From positions 1 through 59,896 of the forward strand of contig NZ_UGNX01000002.1 in assembly GCF_900452415.1 (NCBI RefSeq): a DNA stretch of 59,896 bases. Reading direction: 5' to 3'. The stretch's first letter is position 1. Each line of letters begins with the position of its first letter. Source of the DNA: Legionella cincinnatiensis. Its GTDB lineage: Bacteria; Pseudomonadota; Gammaproteobacteria; Legionellales; Legionellaceae. The notes under the pieces are model-generated. The model was not told where the DNA came from and made no database searches. It worked only from the letters and a program-made list of their open reading frames with translations. Positions 34,289-42,894 of the stretch are shown here, piece by piece. Both the position numbers and the translations under genes were made by a program.

Positions 34289-36196
34289 ATGGGCTGCTCC
34301 ACTTGTCCTTCTCACAAAGAACCAATGCCCAAACTGTGGCATAATCCTAAAGTCATTACGGCAGCAATAGCCGGTATATTATTAACTATTGGTTTTGTAG
34401 GCTCATATTTGACACTACCAAGGATAATTGCTAACGGGTTTTACATAGGCGCGGTGTTAATTGGTGGATATTATTTCGCACGGGAAGCTATAGAAGAATT
34501 TTTCAAAGAACATGAAATCGGTATTGAGTTTTTGATGTCTACCGCTGCTATTGTTGCTGGTGTGATGGGACAATGGGCAGAATCGGCAACACTGGTTTTT
34601 TTATATTCTATTTCTGAAGCAGCAGAGGGTTATGCTGGTGAAAGGGCGCGACATGCTATCAGAGTATTGATGGAACTTGCCCCAAAATCCGCATTAGTCC
34701 GACGTAATAATAGCGAGTTCCTAATACCTTTAGAAGACATTCAAATTGGAGATGAGTTTATTGTTCGTCCTGGTGAAAGCATCGCTACAGATGGAGAGGT
34801 CATATCTGGACATTCTAGTGTAAACCAAGCGCCTATCACGGGTGAATCAATTCCTGTTGAGAAATTTGTGGGAAATAAAGTATTTTCTGCAACTATTAAC
34901 GGCGAGGGGACTCTTACTATTCGCGCTACCAAAAAATTTGCTGAGAACACGTTATCTCGTATTATTTTTCTTGTTGAAAAAGCACAGGATAAAAAAGGTC
35001 GCAGTCAACGATTTATAGAGCGTTTTGGCAATCTCTACAGTCCATTCGTTCTTTTAGCAGGGGTACTAATAGCTACCCTACCTCCCCTATTTGGGCTGCA
35101 TTGGCAAGAATGGGTGCTACGTGCAACGGTGTTTATTGTTGCAGCTGCACCATGTGCTTTAGTAATTTCTATCCCAATTACCCTTGTAGCTGCTCTTGGT
35201 ACAGCCAGTCGAAACGGAATATTACTTAAGGGTGGGATATATTTAGAAAAATTGGTTCAAATAAAGGTTATTGCGCTTGATAAAACAGGAACCTTAACAC
35301 AAGGACAACCCAAGGTCACCGATATCATTTCGTTAAATAATTATACTCAGAACCAAATATTAAATGTAGCTGCCACCCTTGAATCGCGTTCCCAGCATCC
35401 ACTGGCACATGCCATTTTACAACAAGCAAAGGCAGAAAGTGTTGCATATAAACCTGTTGAACATTTTAAGTCATTGACTGGTTCAGGGGTTCAGGGTTTT
35501 ATAAATGGAGAACAATTTTATATTGGCAATCCAAAATTATTTATTGATATGGGTCTATTGGTAGAAACTGTAATTCAAGAAATAAATAAATTACAGACCG
35601 TTGGAAAGACTGTCGTATTAGTAGGAACAGATAAGGAAATTCTCGGTTTAATTGCAATTACTGATCCTCTAAGATCTACAGCAAGGCAGATGGTATCGTC
35701 CCTAAAATTGATGGGTATTGAGCGTGTTGTTATGCTCACTGGAGATAACTCGATAACTGCCGCGTCAATTGGAGTTCAAGCAGGTGTAGATGAAGTATTC
35801 TCTGATTTATCACCAGAAGATAAGACACGAAAAATTGAGGAACTGGAAAGACGTTACGGTAAGGTAATGATGGTTGGCGATGGAGTAAATGATGCTCCAG
35901 CACTTGCAGCAGCACATGTAGGAGTTGCAATGGGCGCCGCTGGAACCGATGTTGCATTAGAAACTGCGGATGTAGCATTAATGGGTGATAATTTATTAAA
36001 ATTACCTTATCTCATCGAGTTTAGTCATCGAACCTGGAATATAATTTTACAAAATTTAGGACTATCTATAATTGTTATTAGCTCTCTTATTGTCGGGGCG
36101 GTAACTGGCTATTTTACGTTGCCAATAGCAGTTTTAGCCCATGAAATAAGTGAGCTTATTGTTATTGCAAGTGGTCTTCGTATGTTAAAATCTTAA
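34289..36196 (+). CDS. P1B-type heavy-metal ATPase (P1B-4-like, APC motif)
   Basis: The 635-residue transporter should export a divalent metal using ATP. It has the phosphorylation motif DKTGTLT, TGES in the actuator domain, SQHPLAHAI in the nucleotide-binding domain and GDGVNDAPAL. There is no N-terminal HMA domain, only a short cysteine-bearing head (GCSTCPSH). The membrane metal motif reads APC (VAAAPCALVIS) instead of the CPC of Zn/Cd/Cu pumps, and the last helix has AHEISELIVIASGL, near the HE motif of P1B-4 pumps (Co, Fe, Ni or Zn). Substrate is therefore uncertain. AAGGGG precedes the ATG. It is the transposon's cargo; no metal-responsive regulator gene is adjacent. Confidence 0.88.
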   Translation: MGCSTCPSHKEPMPKLWHNPKVITAAIAGILLTIGFVGSYLTLPRIIANGFYIGAVLIGGYYFAREAIEEFFKEHEIGIEFLMSTAAIVAGVMGQWAESATLVFLYSISEAAEGYAGERARHAIRVLMELAPKSALVRRNNSEFLIPLEDIQIGDEFIVRPGESIATDGEVISGHSSVNQAPITGESIPVEKFVGNKVFSATINGEGTLTIRATKKFAENTLSRIIFLVEKAQDKKGRSQRFIERFGNLYSPFVLLAGVLIATLPPLFGLHWQEWVLRATVFIVAAAPCALVISIPITLVAALGTASRNGILLKGGIYLEKLVQIKVIALDKTGTLTQGQPKVTDIISLNNYTQNQILNVAATLESRSQHPLAHAILQQAKAESVAYKPVEHFKSLTGSGVQGFINGEQFYIGNPKLFIDMGLLVETVIQEINKLQTVGKTVVLVGTDKEILGLIAITDPLRSTARQMVSSLKLMGIERVVMLTGDNSITAASIGVQAGVDEVFSDLSPEDKTRKIEELERRYGKVMMVGDGVNDAPALAAAHVGVAMGAAGTDVALETADVALMGDNLLKLPYLIEFSHRTWNIILQNLGLSIIVISSLIVGAVTGYFTLPIAVLAHEISELIVIASGLRMLKS

Positions 36197-36211
36197 CTGT
36201 AGATGAGCGCA

Positions 36212-36607
36212 TTACAATGCGCTTAATACTCTCTCCAGTTTTTGTCTTACTTCTCCAGCGACCAGATTGATCTCAGGATTGCCGACCAATTCTAATACTG
36301 ATTTTGGATCCATAAATTCAATATGCACTTTGCCTATATCATCCTGGCGTACAACCACATTACATGGTAGAAGCAAACCTATAGATGGCTCCTTTTCTAA
36401 AGCATGATGGGCAAATTGTGGATTGCATGCACCAAGAATTTGATAGGGAGGCATATCTTTATTTAATTTTTTTTTCAAAGTTGCTGACACATCTATATTT
36501 GTAAGAACTCCAAATCCCTCTTTTTGCAGTTCTTCAGTAACTTTTTTAATTGCATCATCAAATGAATACAATACTTCTTTTCCAAATCCATATTTTATAT
36601 TGATCAT
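36212..36607 (-). CDS. DUF302 family protein
   Basis: The 131-residue protein has the DUF302 pattern: SFDDAIKKVTEELQKEGFGVLTNIDV near residues 14-40, YQILGACNPQFAHHALEKEP in the centre, and IGLLLPCNVVVRQD after it. Two conserved cysteines (GAC, LLPC) could bind metal. DUF302 proteins are often encoded with metal or sulfur stress genes; their function is unknown. It converges with the ATPase gene, with only 15 bases between the stops. Confidence 0.85.
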   Translation of the reverse strand: MINIKYGFGKEVLYSFDDAIKKVTEELQKEGFGVLTNIDVSATLKKKLNKDMPPYQILGACNPQFAHHALEKEPSIGLLLPCNVVVRQDDIGKVHIEFMDPKSVLELVGNPEINLVAGEVRQKLERVLSAL

Positions 36608-36706
36608 TTTTTATCCATAAAAATTAACTCAAACCATACCAGATGTTATCATTAATAAATAATTCTTAATATTAAGAATACCATAGGATTGGGGATCTGT
36701 AGTGAA

Positions 36707-37255
36707 TTATTCTTGTTGTAAACGATAAATTGTTGCTTTATGGACATTAAACGTTTTTGCAATCTCACTTACCGATTTATCTTCTTGCAAAAGCCGCTTG
36801 GCCAATGACTTTTGTTCTTTATTCATTTTTTCAGGTCGTCCAAAACGAACTCCACGTTGCTTTGCAGCTGCGCGACCCGCACCAGTACGTTCACGAATTA
36901 AGTCACGCTCAAATTCTGCAATACCTGCGAATACGGTCATGATCATTTTACCGGCATGAGAAGTGGTATCTGCCCAAGGCTCGGAAAGCGAACAAAAGGA
37001 AGCCTCTGTTGTTCTTATGCAGTCTATTAATTCTAATAAATGCTGGGTTGAACGCGCCAATCTATCCAATTTCCAAACAACGACTACATCTTCAGGTCGA
37101 AGCTGATCAAGTAATCGTTGTAATTCTGGACGATCTCTTTTTGCACCAGAAATTTTTTCCTGATAGATACGTTTACAACCAGCTTCTTTTAGTGCAACTA
37201 ATTGCAACTCTAAATTTTGATCCGTGGTTGAAACGCGAGCATACCCAATTTTCAT
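36707..37255 (-). CDS. tnpR: Serine recombinase, transposon resolvase (TnpR)
   Basis: The 182-residue product is a resolvase/invertase-family serine recombinase. It has YARVSTTDQNLELQ with the catalytic serine near residue 8, KLDRLARSTQHLLE, IAEFERDLIRERT and a C-terminal HTH (SVSEIAKTFNVHKATIYRLQ). It should resolve cointegrates at the adjacent res region. ATG at 37255 has AAGGA 6 bases upstream; a TTG two codons earlier is possible. It is divergent from tnpA, the usual arrangement. Confidence 0.93.
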   Translation of the reverse strand: MKIGYARVSTTDQNLELQLVALKEAGCKRIYQEKISGAKRDRPELQRLLDQLRPEDVVVVWKLDRLARSTQHLLELIDCIRTTEASFCSLSEPWADTTSHAGKMIMTVFAGIAEFERDLIRERTGAGRAAAKQRGVRFGRPEKMNKEQKSLAKRLLQEDKSVSEIAKTFNVHKATIYRLQQE

Positions 37256-37275
37256 AACCAATCCTTAATATTTTA

Positions 37276-37395
37276 TTTGCAAATCATATCGCAAAACAAT
37301 AGACTTTTGCATCTGATTTTTGCAACGAATTTAAACCTTTAAATAAAGGCATTCAAATTCCGTTGCAAAACTTCTAAGTTTAGCAACAACACCTA
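37276..37395. other. res: Probable res site between tnpR and tnpA
   Basis: Three repeat pairs lie between the divergent genes: TTTGC...GCAAA (37276-37295), TTTTGC...TTTTTGCAAC (37305-37325, partly direct) and GTTGC...GCAAC (37362-37387). The layout of three dimer-binding sub-sites in about 120 bases fits a Tn3-type res site. It also contains the divergent promoters. The crossover sub-site cannot be fixed by eye. Confidence 0.65.
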
Positions 37396-37411
37396 TTGAT
37401 TTTGGATAAAC

Positions 37412-40400
37412 ATGCCTGTTAGTTTTCTCTCCCCAGTACAATGTGACAATTACGCTAAATATCCTACTGACCTACCACCAGATATCGTAGATAGCCTTTT
37501 TTTCCTCGATGATCAGGATATGGAGTGGATTGCAAACAAGCGTGGTGACTTTAGCAGGTTAGGTTATGCATTACAGCTGACAACAGTTCGATTTATTGGA
37601 GCTTTTATTTCCGACTTGAATCAGATTCCTCGTGTGGTAATTGAGCGAGTTGCTATTCAAATCAAGGTTAATGATCCTGAAAGTTGCATATCAATGTACA
37701 TGAAAAGTGAGCAGCGTTGGCGTCATGCTGTTGAAATTCGAGCGCGTTATGGCTATATAGAATTTGCTGAAAAAGGTAGTCGTTATCGTCTTGGTCGCAT
37801 ATTATGTGCACTATGCTGGACTGGTACTGACAGACCTGGAGTGCTTTTTGATCATGCAGTGGGTTGGCTATCGACCAACAAAATATTGTTACCAGGTATT
37901 ACAGTTCTTGAGCGTTTTGTTGCAGAAATTCGCTCCAGGATGGAGTCTCGCTTATGGCGAATGTTGATTAAAAATTTAAGCGCATCACAACAGGAAAAAC
38001 TGAATGACCTCTTGGTGGTAGAGGATGACGAACATCTGTCATTGCTTGATAAACTGCGTAAAGGTCCGGTTAGCATCAGTAGCACAGCTCTTGTGCAAGC
38101 ATTAAAACGGGTTGAGTCTGCCCGCAACATTAGTGTTGAATTACCACTGTACCGCATCCCCGCCTGTAAAATAGCAACACTTGCACGCTTTGCTAATACG
38201 GCAAAAATTACAGCCATCAACCGCTTGCCGTTTGAGCGTAAAATGGCGACGCTCGTTGCTTTTGCGAATCATTTTGAGTCAGACTCCCAAGATGATTCTC
38301 TGGACGTGCTCAGTATGGTATTGCGTGATTTATTCTCAAAGGCCAAGCAAGAAAATAAAAATACACGACTGCGAACTCTTAAAGATCTCGATCAAGCTAC
38401 AGCCACATTGGTCGATGCATGTAAATTACTACTGAATACAGAATTATGTGATCATGAAATTCGGGACACAATTTATACAACAGTAGGTCATGAAGCGCTT
38501 GTATCTGCAGTTGAAAATGCCACTGCCTTAATCAGGCCGCCAAGTAATGTGTTTTATCATGAGCTTGAACAAAAGGAAAAAACAGTTCAGAAATTTTTAC
38601 CTTCGCTCCTTCGAGTAATAAATTTTGATAGTAATCAAGCGGGAAAACCTCTTCTTGCCAGTCTTGAATGGTTAAAGGGAAAACAAACGGATGAACCGCC
38701 AATGGAGATTATTGGAACATCATGGAAACATAATATTGTTATTAAAAATGAATGTAGCGTTATCAATTGGCCACAAGACGAACCACGACCCACTTATCGC
38801 GTCATAAAGAAACTTGTAAAAACCCAAGATGGTATCATTTTGCATAACGATAAACTTTTATATGCTGATCTTATCAATAAAAAAATTAAGGAAATCGTTG
38901 TACCAGAGAAAAAACAATCTCAAGTTGAGAAATTGAAAAAATCCATTTTAAACATGAAGGAAGTTCAAAAAAACGCAAATAATAAAGAGCTTGCATTAAT
39001 AACATCAATAACTGGCCGGGATAGCAATAGAACTACAATTGACCGAACAGCATATACATTTTGTGTTCTTGATAAATTGCAATCGGCACTGAAACATAGG
39101 GATGTGTTCATAAGTCCGAGTTGGCGGTATGCTGATCCAAGAGCCAATCTTTATTCTGGCTCAGAGTGGGAGGCAATACGTCCTATGATTTGCCGCTCAT
39201 TAAATTTAACAATTGACCCAACGTTAGCCATAACAAGCCTTACAGATGAACTACATCAAGTGTATCGGTTAGTTGCTGCAAATATTGATAATAACCCTGC
39301 TGTTCGATTTGAAACAGTTAAGGGTAATGAGGAGCTGATTCTAACTCAGCTTGATGCACTTGATGAGCCTCCATCATTAAAAGCATTGAGAGCTGCTGTA
39401 AAAGCCAAATTACCACGTGTCGATTTACCCGAGATGGTACTTGAGATAGCCACACGTACTGGATTTGCGGATGGATTTACCCACATCAATGAAGGAAGTG
39501 CGCGTGCTGAGGATCTATTAATCAGTTTATGTGCTGAATTGCTAGCAGACGCTTGCAATACTGGACGAGAACCGTTTGTTCGTGAGGACATACCTGCTTT
39601 AAAAAGAGATAGATTGGTATGGGTTGATCAAAATTATATTCGAAATGAAACGATAATGGCGGTCAATGCCATTTTAGTTTCTGCTCAAAATCAAATTCCA
39701 TTAGCTAAGAAATGGGGCGGAGGCGATATTGCATCGGCTGATGGCATGCGCTTCGTTGTACCGGTTAGAACAGTGCACGCTGCTCCAAATCCAAAATATT
39801 TTAAATCAGGTCGTGGTGTCACTTGGTACAATCTAATCTCTAATCAACGAACTGGCTTAAATGCTGTAACAGTACCTGGCACTTTACGTGATAGCCTAAT
39901 ATTGTTAGGCGTTGTTCTTGAGCAACAGACGGAATTACAGCCAACGCGGATCATGACAGATGCAGGCGCATACAGTGATATTGTATTTGGACTGTTTCGT
40001 TTGTTGGGACTTCGTTTCAGTCCGCGATTGGCTGATATGGGTGGTGCTAGATTCTGGCGGATTGATCCGTTGGCTGATTATGGAAAGCTCAATGTACTTG
40101 CAAAAAGTCGTATAAATATAAATCTTGTTCCTCCTGAGTGGGATGATATTTTACGTTTATTGGCTTCATTAAAACTCGGGAGAGTTCCCGCAGAAGGCAT
40201 TATGCGCACTCTTCAAGTTGCTGATAAACCAACTCGTTTAGCCAAAGCAATTGCCGAAATTGGGCGAATTGACAAAACTATCCACATGCTCAATTATCTT
40301 CATGATGAGTCATTCCGTCGTCAGACTTTGGTACAACTAAATTTGGGCGAAGGCAGACACAGTTTAGGTCGTTCTGTTTTTCATGGTAAGCGAGGGGAAC

Positions 40401-40669
40401 TTCATCAGAGGTATCGCGCCGGGCAAGAAGATCAGTTAGGCGCCCTTGGATTGGTTTTAAATATTATTACACTTTGGAATACTATTTATATGGATGCTGC
40501 CATTAATCAATTACGACAAGAAGGCTTCCCTGTATACGATGAAGATGTAGCCAGATTGTCCGCATATGGTTATGGTCATATTAATATGCTCGGACGATAT
40601 TCCTTTGCCATGCCAGATGAGGTAAAACGTGGTGAGTTAAGGCCATTAAGAACAACAGAAAAGCCTTAA
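37412..40669 (+). CDS. tnpA: Tn3-family transposase (TnpA)
   Basis: This 1085-residue DDE transposase is somewhat larger than Tn3 TnpA (about 1000). The N-terminus fits the DUF4158 domain (FLSPVQCDNYAKYP; FLDDQDMEWIANKRGDFSRL). The C-terminal catalytic part includes IASADGMRFVVPVRTVHAAP (first Asp near 774), IMTDAGAYSDIVFGLFRLLG (second near 850) and SVFHGKRGELHQRYRAGQED (Glu near 997). The final residues and stop overlap the right terminal repeat. It appears intact. Confidence 0.95.
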   Translation: MPVSFLSPVQCDNYAKYPTDLPPDIVDSLFFLDDQDMEWIANKRGDFSRLGYALQLTTVRFIGAFISDLNQIPRVVIERVAIQIKVNDPESCISMYMKSEQRWRHAVEIRARYGYIEFAEKGSRYRLGRILCALCWTGTDRPGVLFDHAVGWLSTNKILLPGITVLERFVAEIRSRMESRLWRMLIKNLSASQQEKLNDLLVVEDDEHLSLLDKLRKGPVSISSTALVQALKRVESARNISVELPLYRIPACKIATLARFANTAKITAINRLPFERKMATLVAFANHFESDSQDDSLDVLSMVLRDLFSKAKQENKNTRLRTLKDLDQATATLVDACKLLLNTELCDHEIRDTIYTTVGHEALVSAVENATALIRPPSNVFYHELEQKEKTVQKFLPSLLRVINFDSNQAGKPLLASLEWLKGKQTDEPPMEIIGTSWKHNIVIKNECSVINWPQDEPRPTYRVIKKLVKTQDGIILHNDKLLYADLINKKIKEIVVPEKKQSQVEKLKKSILNMKEVQKNANNKELALITSITGRDSNRTTIDRTAYTFCVLDKLQSALKHRDVFISPSWRYADPRANLYSGSEWEAIRPMICRSLNLTIDPTLAITSLTDELHQVYRLVAANIDNNPAVRFETVKGNEELILTQLDALDEPPSLKALRAAVKAKLPRVDLPEMVLEIATRTGFADGFTHINEGSARAEDLLISLCAELLADACNTGREPFVREDIPALKRDRLVWVDQNYIRNETIMAVNAILVSAQNQIPLAKKWGGGDIASADGMRFVVPVRTVHAAPNPKYFKSGRGVTWYNLISNQRTGLNAVTVPGTLRDSLILLGVVLEQQTELQPTRIMTDAGAYSDIVFGLFRLLGLRFSPRLADMGGARFWRIDPLADYGKLNVLAKSRININLVPPEWDDILRLLASLKLGRVPAEGIMRTLQVADKPTRLAKAIAEIGRIDKTIHMLNYLHDESFRRQTLVQLNLGEGRHSLGRSVFHGKRGELHQRYRAGQEDQLGALGLVLNIITLWNTIYMDAAINQLRQEGFPVYDEDVARLSAYGYGHINMLGRYSFAMPDEVKRGELRPLRTTEKP

Positions 40670-40702
40670 GTCGGTTGGCTGTTCCATTGCTCCCCAAGCC
40701 CG
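40664..40702. repeat. Right terminal inverted repeat of the Tn3-family element
   Basis: Exact reverse complement of 33975-34013 over 39 bases, beginning CCTTAAGTCGG and ending AAGCCCG. The tnpA stop codon (40667-40669) is inside it. Confidence 0.95.
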
Positions 40703-40977
40703 CACGAGACAAACCCTTATTTCAGACCCAACGCAAAAGTCGCTTTACGCCTAATAGTTTGCAAAAATGGTTCAAGTCACTCTATGATAAGGCAGGAATC
40801 ATTGGGGCAAGCTCCCATTCTGGTCGACGTACTTTCATTACCCGCTTAATTGAACAGGGCGCGGATATTAAAGCTGTCTCTCGTCTTGCAGGTCATGCCA
40901 ACATTGTCACCACAGCAATTTATGTTGAAGACAACCCTGATCGCCTAAAACGCATTGCTAATTTGGCTATTTTCTAA
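40703..40977 (+). pseudogene. 3' fragment of a tyrosine recombinase (integrase) gene
   Basis: About 90 residues of the C-terminal catalytic domain remain: TPNSLQKWFKSLYDKAGI, then SSHSGRRTFITRLIEQGADI with the HxxR box, SRLAGHANIVTTAIYV with the second His and the catalytic Tyr, and a normal end (RIANLAIF). The N-terminal domain and first catalytic Arg are missing. The frame begins only at the edge of the transposon, so the element or a rearrangement linked to it removed the rest. It is unrelated to the ABC-F fragment on the other flank. Confidence 0.85.
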
Positions 40978-41272
40978 ATGACGCCAAGGCTTACCGTTTT
41001 GCCTTAACTGACTATTTAATATACAGAGTTATCATAAACGTGTTTTAATAGCGCTTAATAAAGCGACGTTATTTATGTAACCAAAACCATTGGTTGTAGT
41101 GAAAACGACGCTTAAAACTAAAATATGGAAGTTGATTTTTTTACTTAAACGCATAAAAATTGCCCTTCGGTGATATTTTGCTAAACAGCGCTCCCTCAAA
41201 CAGAAATCATTCAATCAAAGTCACTTAATAATTGCTTTTTATTTCTTTCTCTTTTCTAACATCGGCTTCATC
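40978..41272. other. Intergenic stretch without a visible gene
   Basis: About 295 bases. Only a small hairpin is seen (CGCTT-AATA-AAGCG near 41053). No supported coding frame. It holds the convergent ends of the integrase remnant and the DUF4062/ATPase gene. Confidence 0.45.
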
Positions 41273-42787
41273 CTATTTTTTATTTTTAGATAAATCTTCT
41301 AATAAAATTTTTCCCTTTTTGGATAAACGATATTTTTGCAATCTACTTTTAGGCTTTTCTGGGATAGTACGCTCGATTAACTCATCCCTGAGCAATTGAT
41401 CAAGATAATTACGTTGAAAAGTTTCTCGATGCCTAATACCTGCTACCTCTTGTAGCTCTATACTTTTCAGCTCACCTTTTAGCTCACATGCTCTTAGTAC
41501 CCGCTCAACCCATGGATCGACTTGTCCGGTAACTTGTCCGGTAACTTGTCCGGTAACTTGTCCGGTCATCGATGATGATTTACGCCAAATGGTTGTCTTG
41601 AATCCATCGGAGATAGAAAATTCAGGCTCTGGCAGTCCAACCTCACGGCAACGACGAATCATATCGCCTGTACCAGTTCCCATACGCTCGATATATTTCG
41701 TTAAATACAATGGCTCAGCAAGCAAGGGATTTCTTGGAACAGAACCATGTGGATGACGTAATTTCTCTAAGGTCAATGATGGAGGGAGTCCTCCTGGATT
41801 CCAAATTTCCAATCGATCTGCAAACAGCATTACCTGTACACTTCCATTACTATCATAGTCTCGATGAGCAACCGCATTCACAATCGCTTCTGCGACAACT
41901 TCCTGGGGAATTTCATAGGCAACAGGCACTTCCGCCCCGCTCTCTCTGGTTCCCACCCAAAGATTAATTTTGGACATTACGAAATCAATCGCCTGATCGA
42001 CCAGTGAAAATAACGTGCCTTTATATACTTGATATGAAGGAATGGGTTTGGCTACTTCTGTCCCGTGAAAATGAGCACATTTTACCTCGGATGACATAAC
42101 AAACCGTTGTGGTTGCTTTCCAAAGAGTAACATTGCGGCATGTGTAGGCTTATCCTCATCTAGCAAATTCAAATGGGACAGTAATTCAAAAGAGGTCGCA
42201 TCGATAGGCAGTGGAAATCCACGTCCTCGTTTTGCTCGACGTAAAAAAGCCGTCATCCCCTCTTCATCTAAGTCTAATAATGTTGCCCCTCGACAAGGAG
42301 CGGCATCAAAAGGGCTATTTCTGATTAATTTTCGTTCTTCTAAATCATGTATTAAAGCCGCATAAACACTGGAAATAAGCTCGGAAATAGATTGATAACG
42401 CCTTCTGATTAATTCAGTTCCAACACGAGTAATAAGATTTTTCATTTTAGGGTGACGTTTACTTTCTTCATTTCCCTTTATAAAAATTAATCGGGTCTTA
42501 TGTTCCTCGGAAGCTAGATTGTATTCTTCCTCAGTAGGGGAAACACCTTTTGCATTCTCAAAGCCATAATCATAGCCAAAAAGACCAATATAGATATCAC
42601 AAGCACTTACTTGTTCTAGATAAACTTGATCTGCCCTCCTATCATGAGCTGGCAATTCTTCGAATAAAAATGGATCAAAAAAACGACGCATTAAGGGATC
42701 ATTTTTCAACCAATGGCATATCTCTAGACGATCTTCTTTAAATTCTTGTTGTACGCTACTGATAAAAATACGCAATGGTCTCATCAT
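41273..42787 (-). CDS. DUF4062 domain-ATP-binding (HATPase_c_4) protein, possible defence factor
   Basis: The 504-residue protein has an N-terminal DUF4062 domain (RIFISSVQQEFKEDRLEICH; YLEQVSACDIYIGLFGYDYG). A linker and a GHKL-like ATP-binding domain follow, of the type found with AlbA_2 (EAIVNAVAHRDYDSNGSVQV; LEIWNPGGLPP; KYIERMGTGTGDMIRRC). Next come four TGQV repeats and a C-terminal winged helix. DUF4062 replaces the usual AlbA_2 head. Proteins with these parts are often near defence or mobile-element genes; a regulatory or anti-phage role is inference. ATG at 42787 is preferred to a TTG 15 bases upstream. Confidence 0.8.
   Translation of the reverse strand: MMRPLRIFISSVQQEFKEDRLEICHWLKNDPLMRRFFDPFLFEELPAHDRRADQVYLEQVSACDIYIGLFGYDYGFENAKGVSPTEEEYNLASEEHKTRLIFIKGNEESKRHPKMKNLITRVGTELIRRRYQSISELISSVYAALIHDLEERKLIRNSPFDAAPCRGATLLDLDEEGMTAFLRRAKRGRGFPLPIDATSFELLSHLNLLDEDKPTHAAMLLFGKQPQRFVMSSEVKCAHFHGTEVAKPIPSYQVYKGTLFSLVDQAIDFVMSKINLWVGTRESGAEVPVAYEIPQEVVAEAIVNAVAHRDYDSNGSVQVMLFADRLEIWNPGGLPPSLTLEKLRHPHGSVPRNPLLAEPLYLTKYIERMGTGTGDMIRRCREVGLPEPEFSISDGFKTTIWRKSSSMTGQVTGQVTGQVTGQVDPWVERVLRACELKGELKSIELQEVAGIRHRETFQRNYLDQLLRDELIERTIPEKPKSRLQKYRLSKKGKILLEDLSKNKK
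41520..41566. repeat. 12-bp in-frame tandem repeat (ACTTGTCCGGTA)
   Basis: Nearly four exact copies encode the (TGQV)4 stretch in the linker before the C-terminal winged helix of the DUF4062/ATPase protein. The multiple of three means copy-number change would alter linker length without a frameshift. Confidence 0.9.
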
Positions 42788-42858
42788 TAATCCAAAATCC
42801 AAAAATTAAACACGCTCTTCTTTCTCATTAACAGGCTTAATTACGTTATAACCCACGA

Positions 42859-42894
42859 TTATCACACAACGTTATCAACAGATTTTGTGGATAA
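42859..42894. promoter_or_regulatory. Cluster of DnaA-box-like sites
   Basis: TTATCAACA (42872-42880) and TGTGGATAA (42886-42894, reverse of TTATCCACA) match DnaA boxes well; TTATCACAC (42859-42867) is a weaker third. They end right at the stop codon of the parB-like gene on the minus strand. They could belong to the replication origin, about 0.9 kb from the first iteron. Confidence 0.6.

Larger units (their letters stand above)
33975..40702 (+). mobile_element. Tn3-family transposon carrying a metal ATPase
   Basis: The element is about 6.7 kb, bounded by 39-bp perfect inverted repeats. In order it carries a P1B-type metal ATPase (plus), a DUF302 protein (minus), a serine resolvase (minus), a res-like region, and a large Tn3-type transposase (plus) whose stop codon lies inside the right repeat, as usual in this family. 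The adjoining five bases differ on the two sides (TTATT left, CACGA right), and the two flanks are remnants of different genes, so it is not sitting in a simple single insertion. I do not recognise a named transposon. Confidence 0.9.

Noticed and set aside
32288..41062. TATTAAGCGCTAT found near 32289 and, inverted, near 41047
   Set aside because: A 13-base match between two places in 60 kb of AT-rich sequence is expected by chance; no surrounding similarity.
41520..41566. 12-bp tandem repeat considered as CRISPR-like or regulatory
   Set aside because: It is in frame, without spacers, and encodes a TGQV linker that I believe is common in this protein family.
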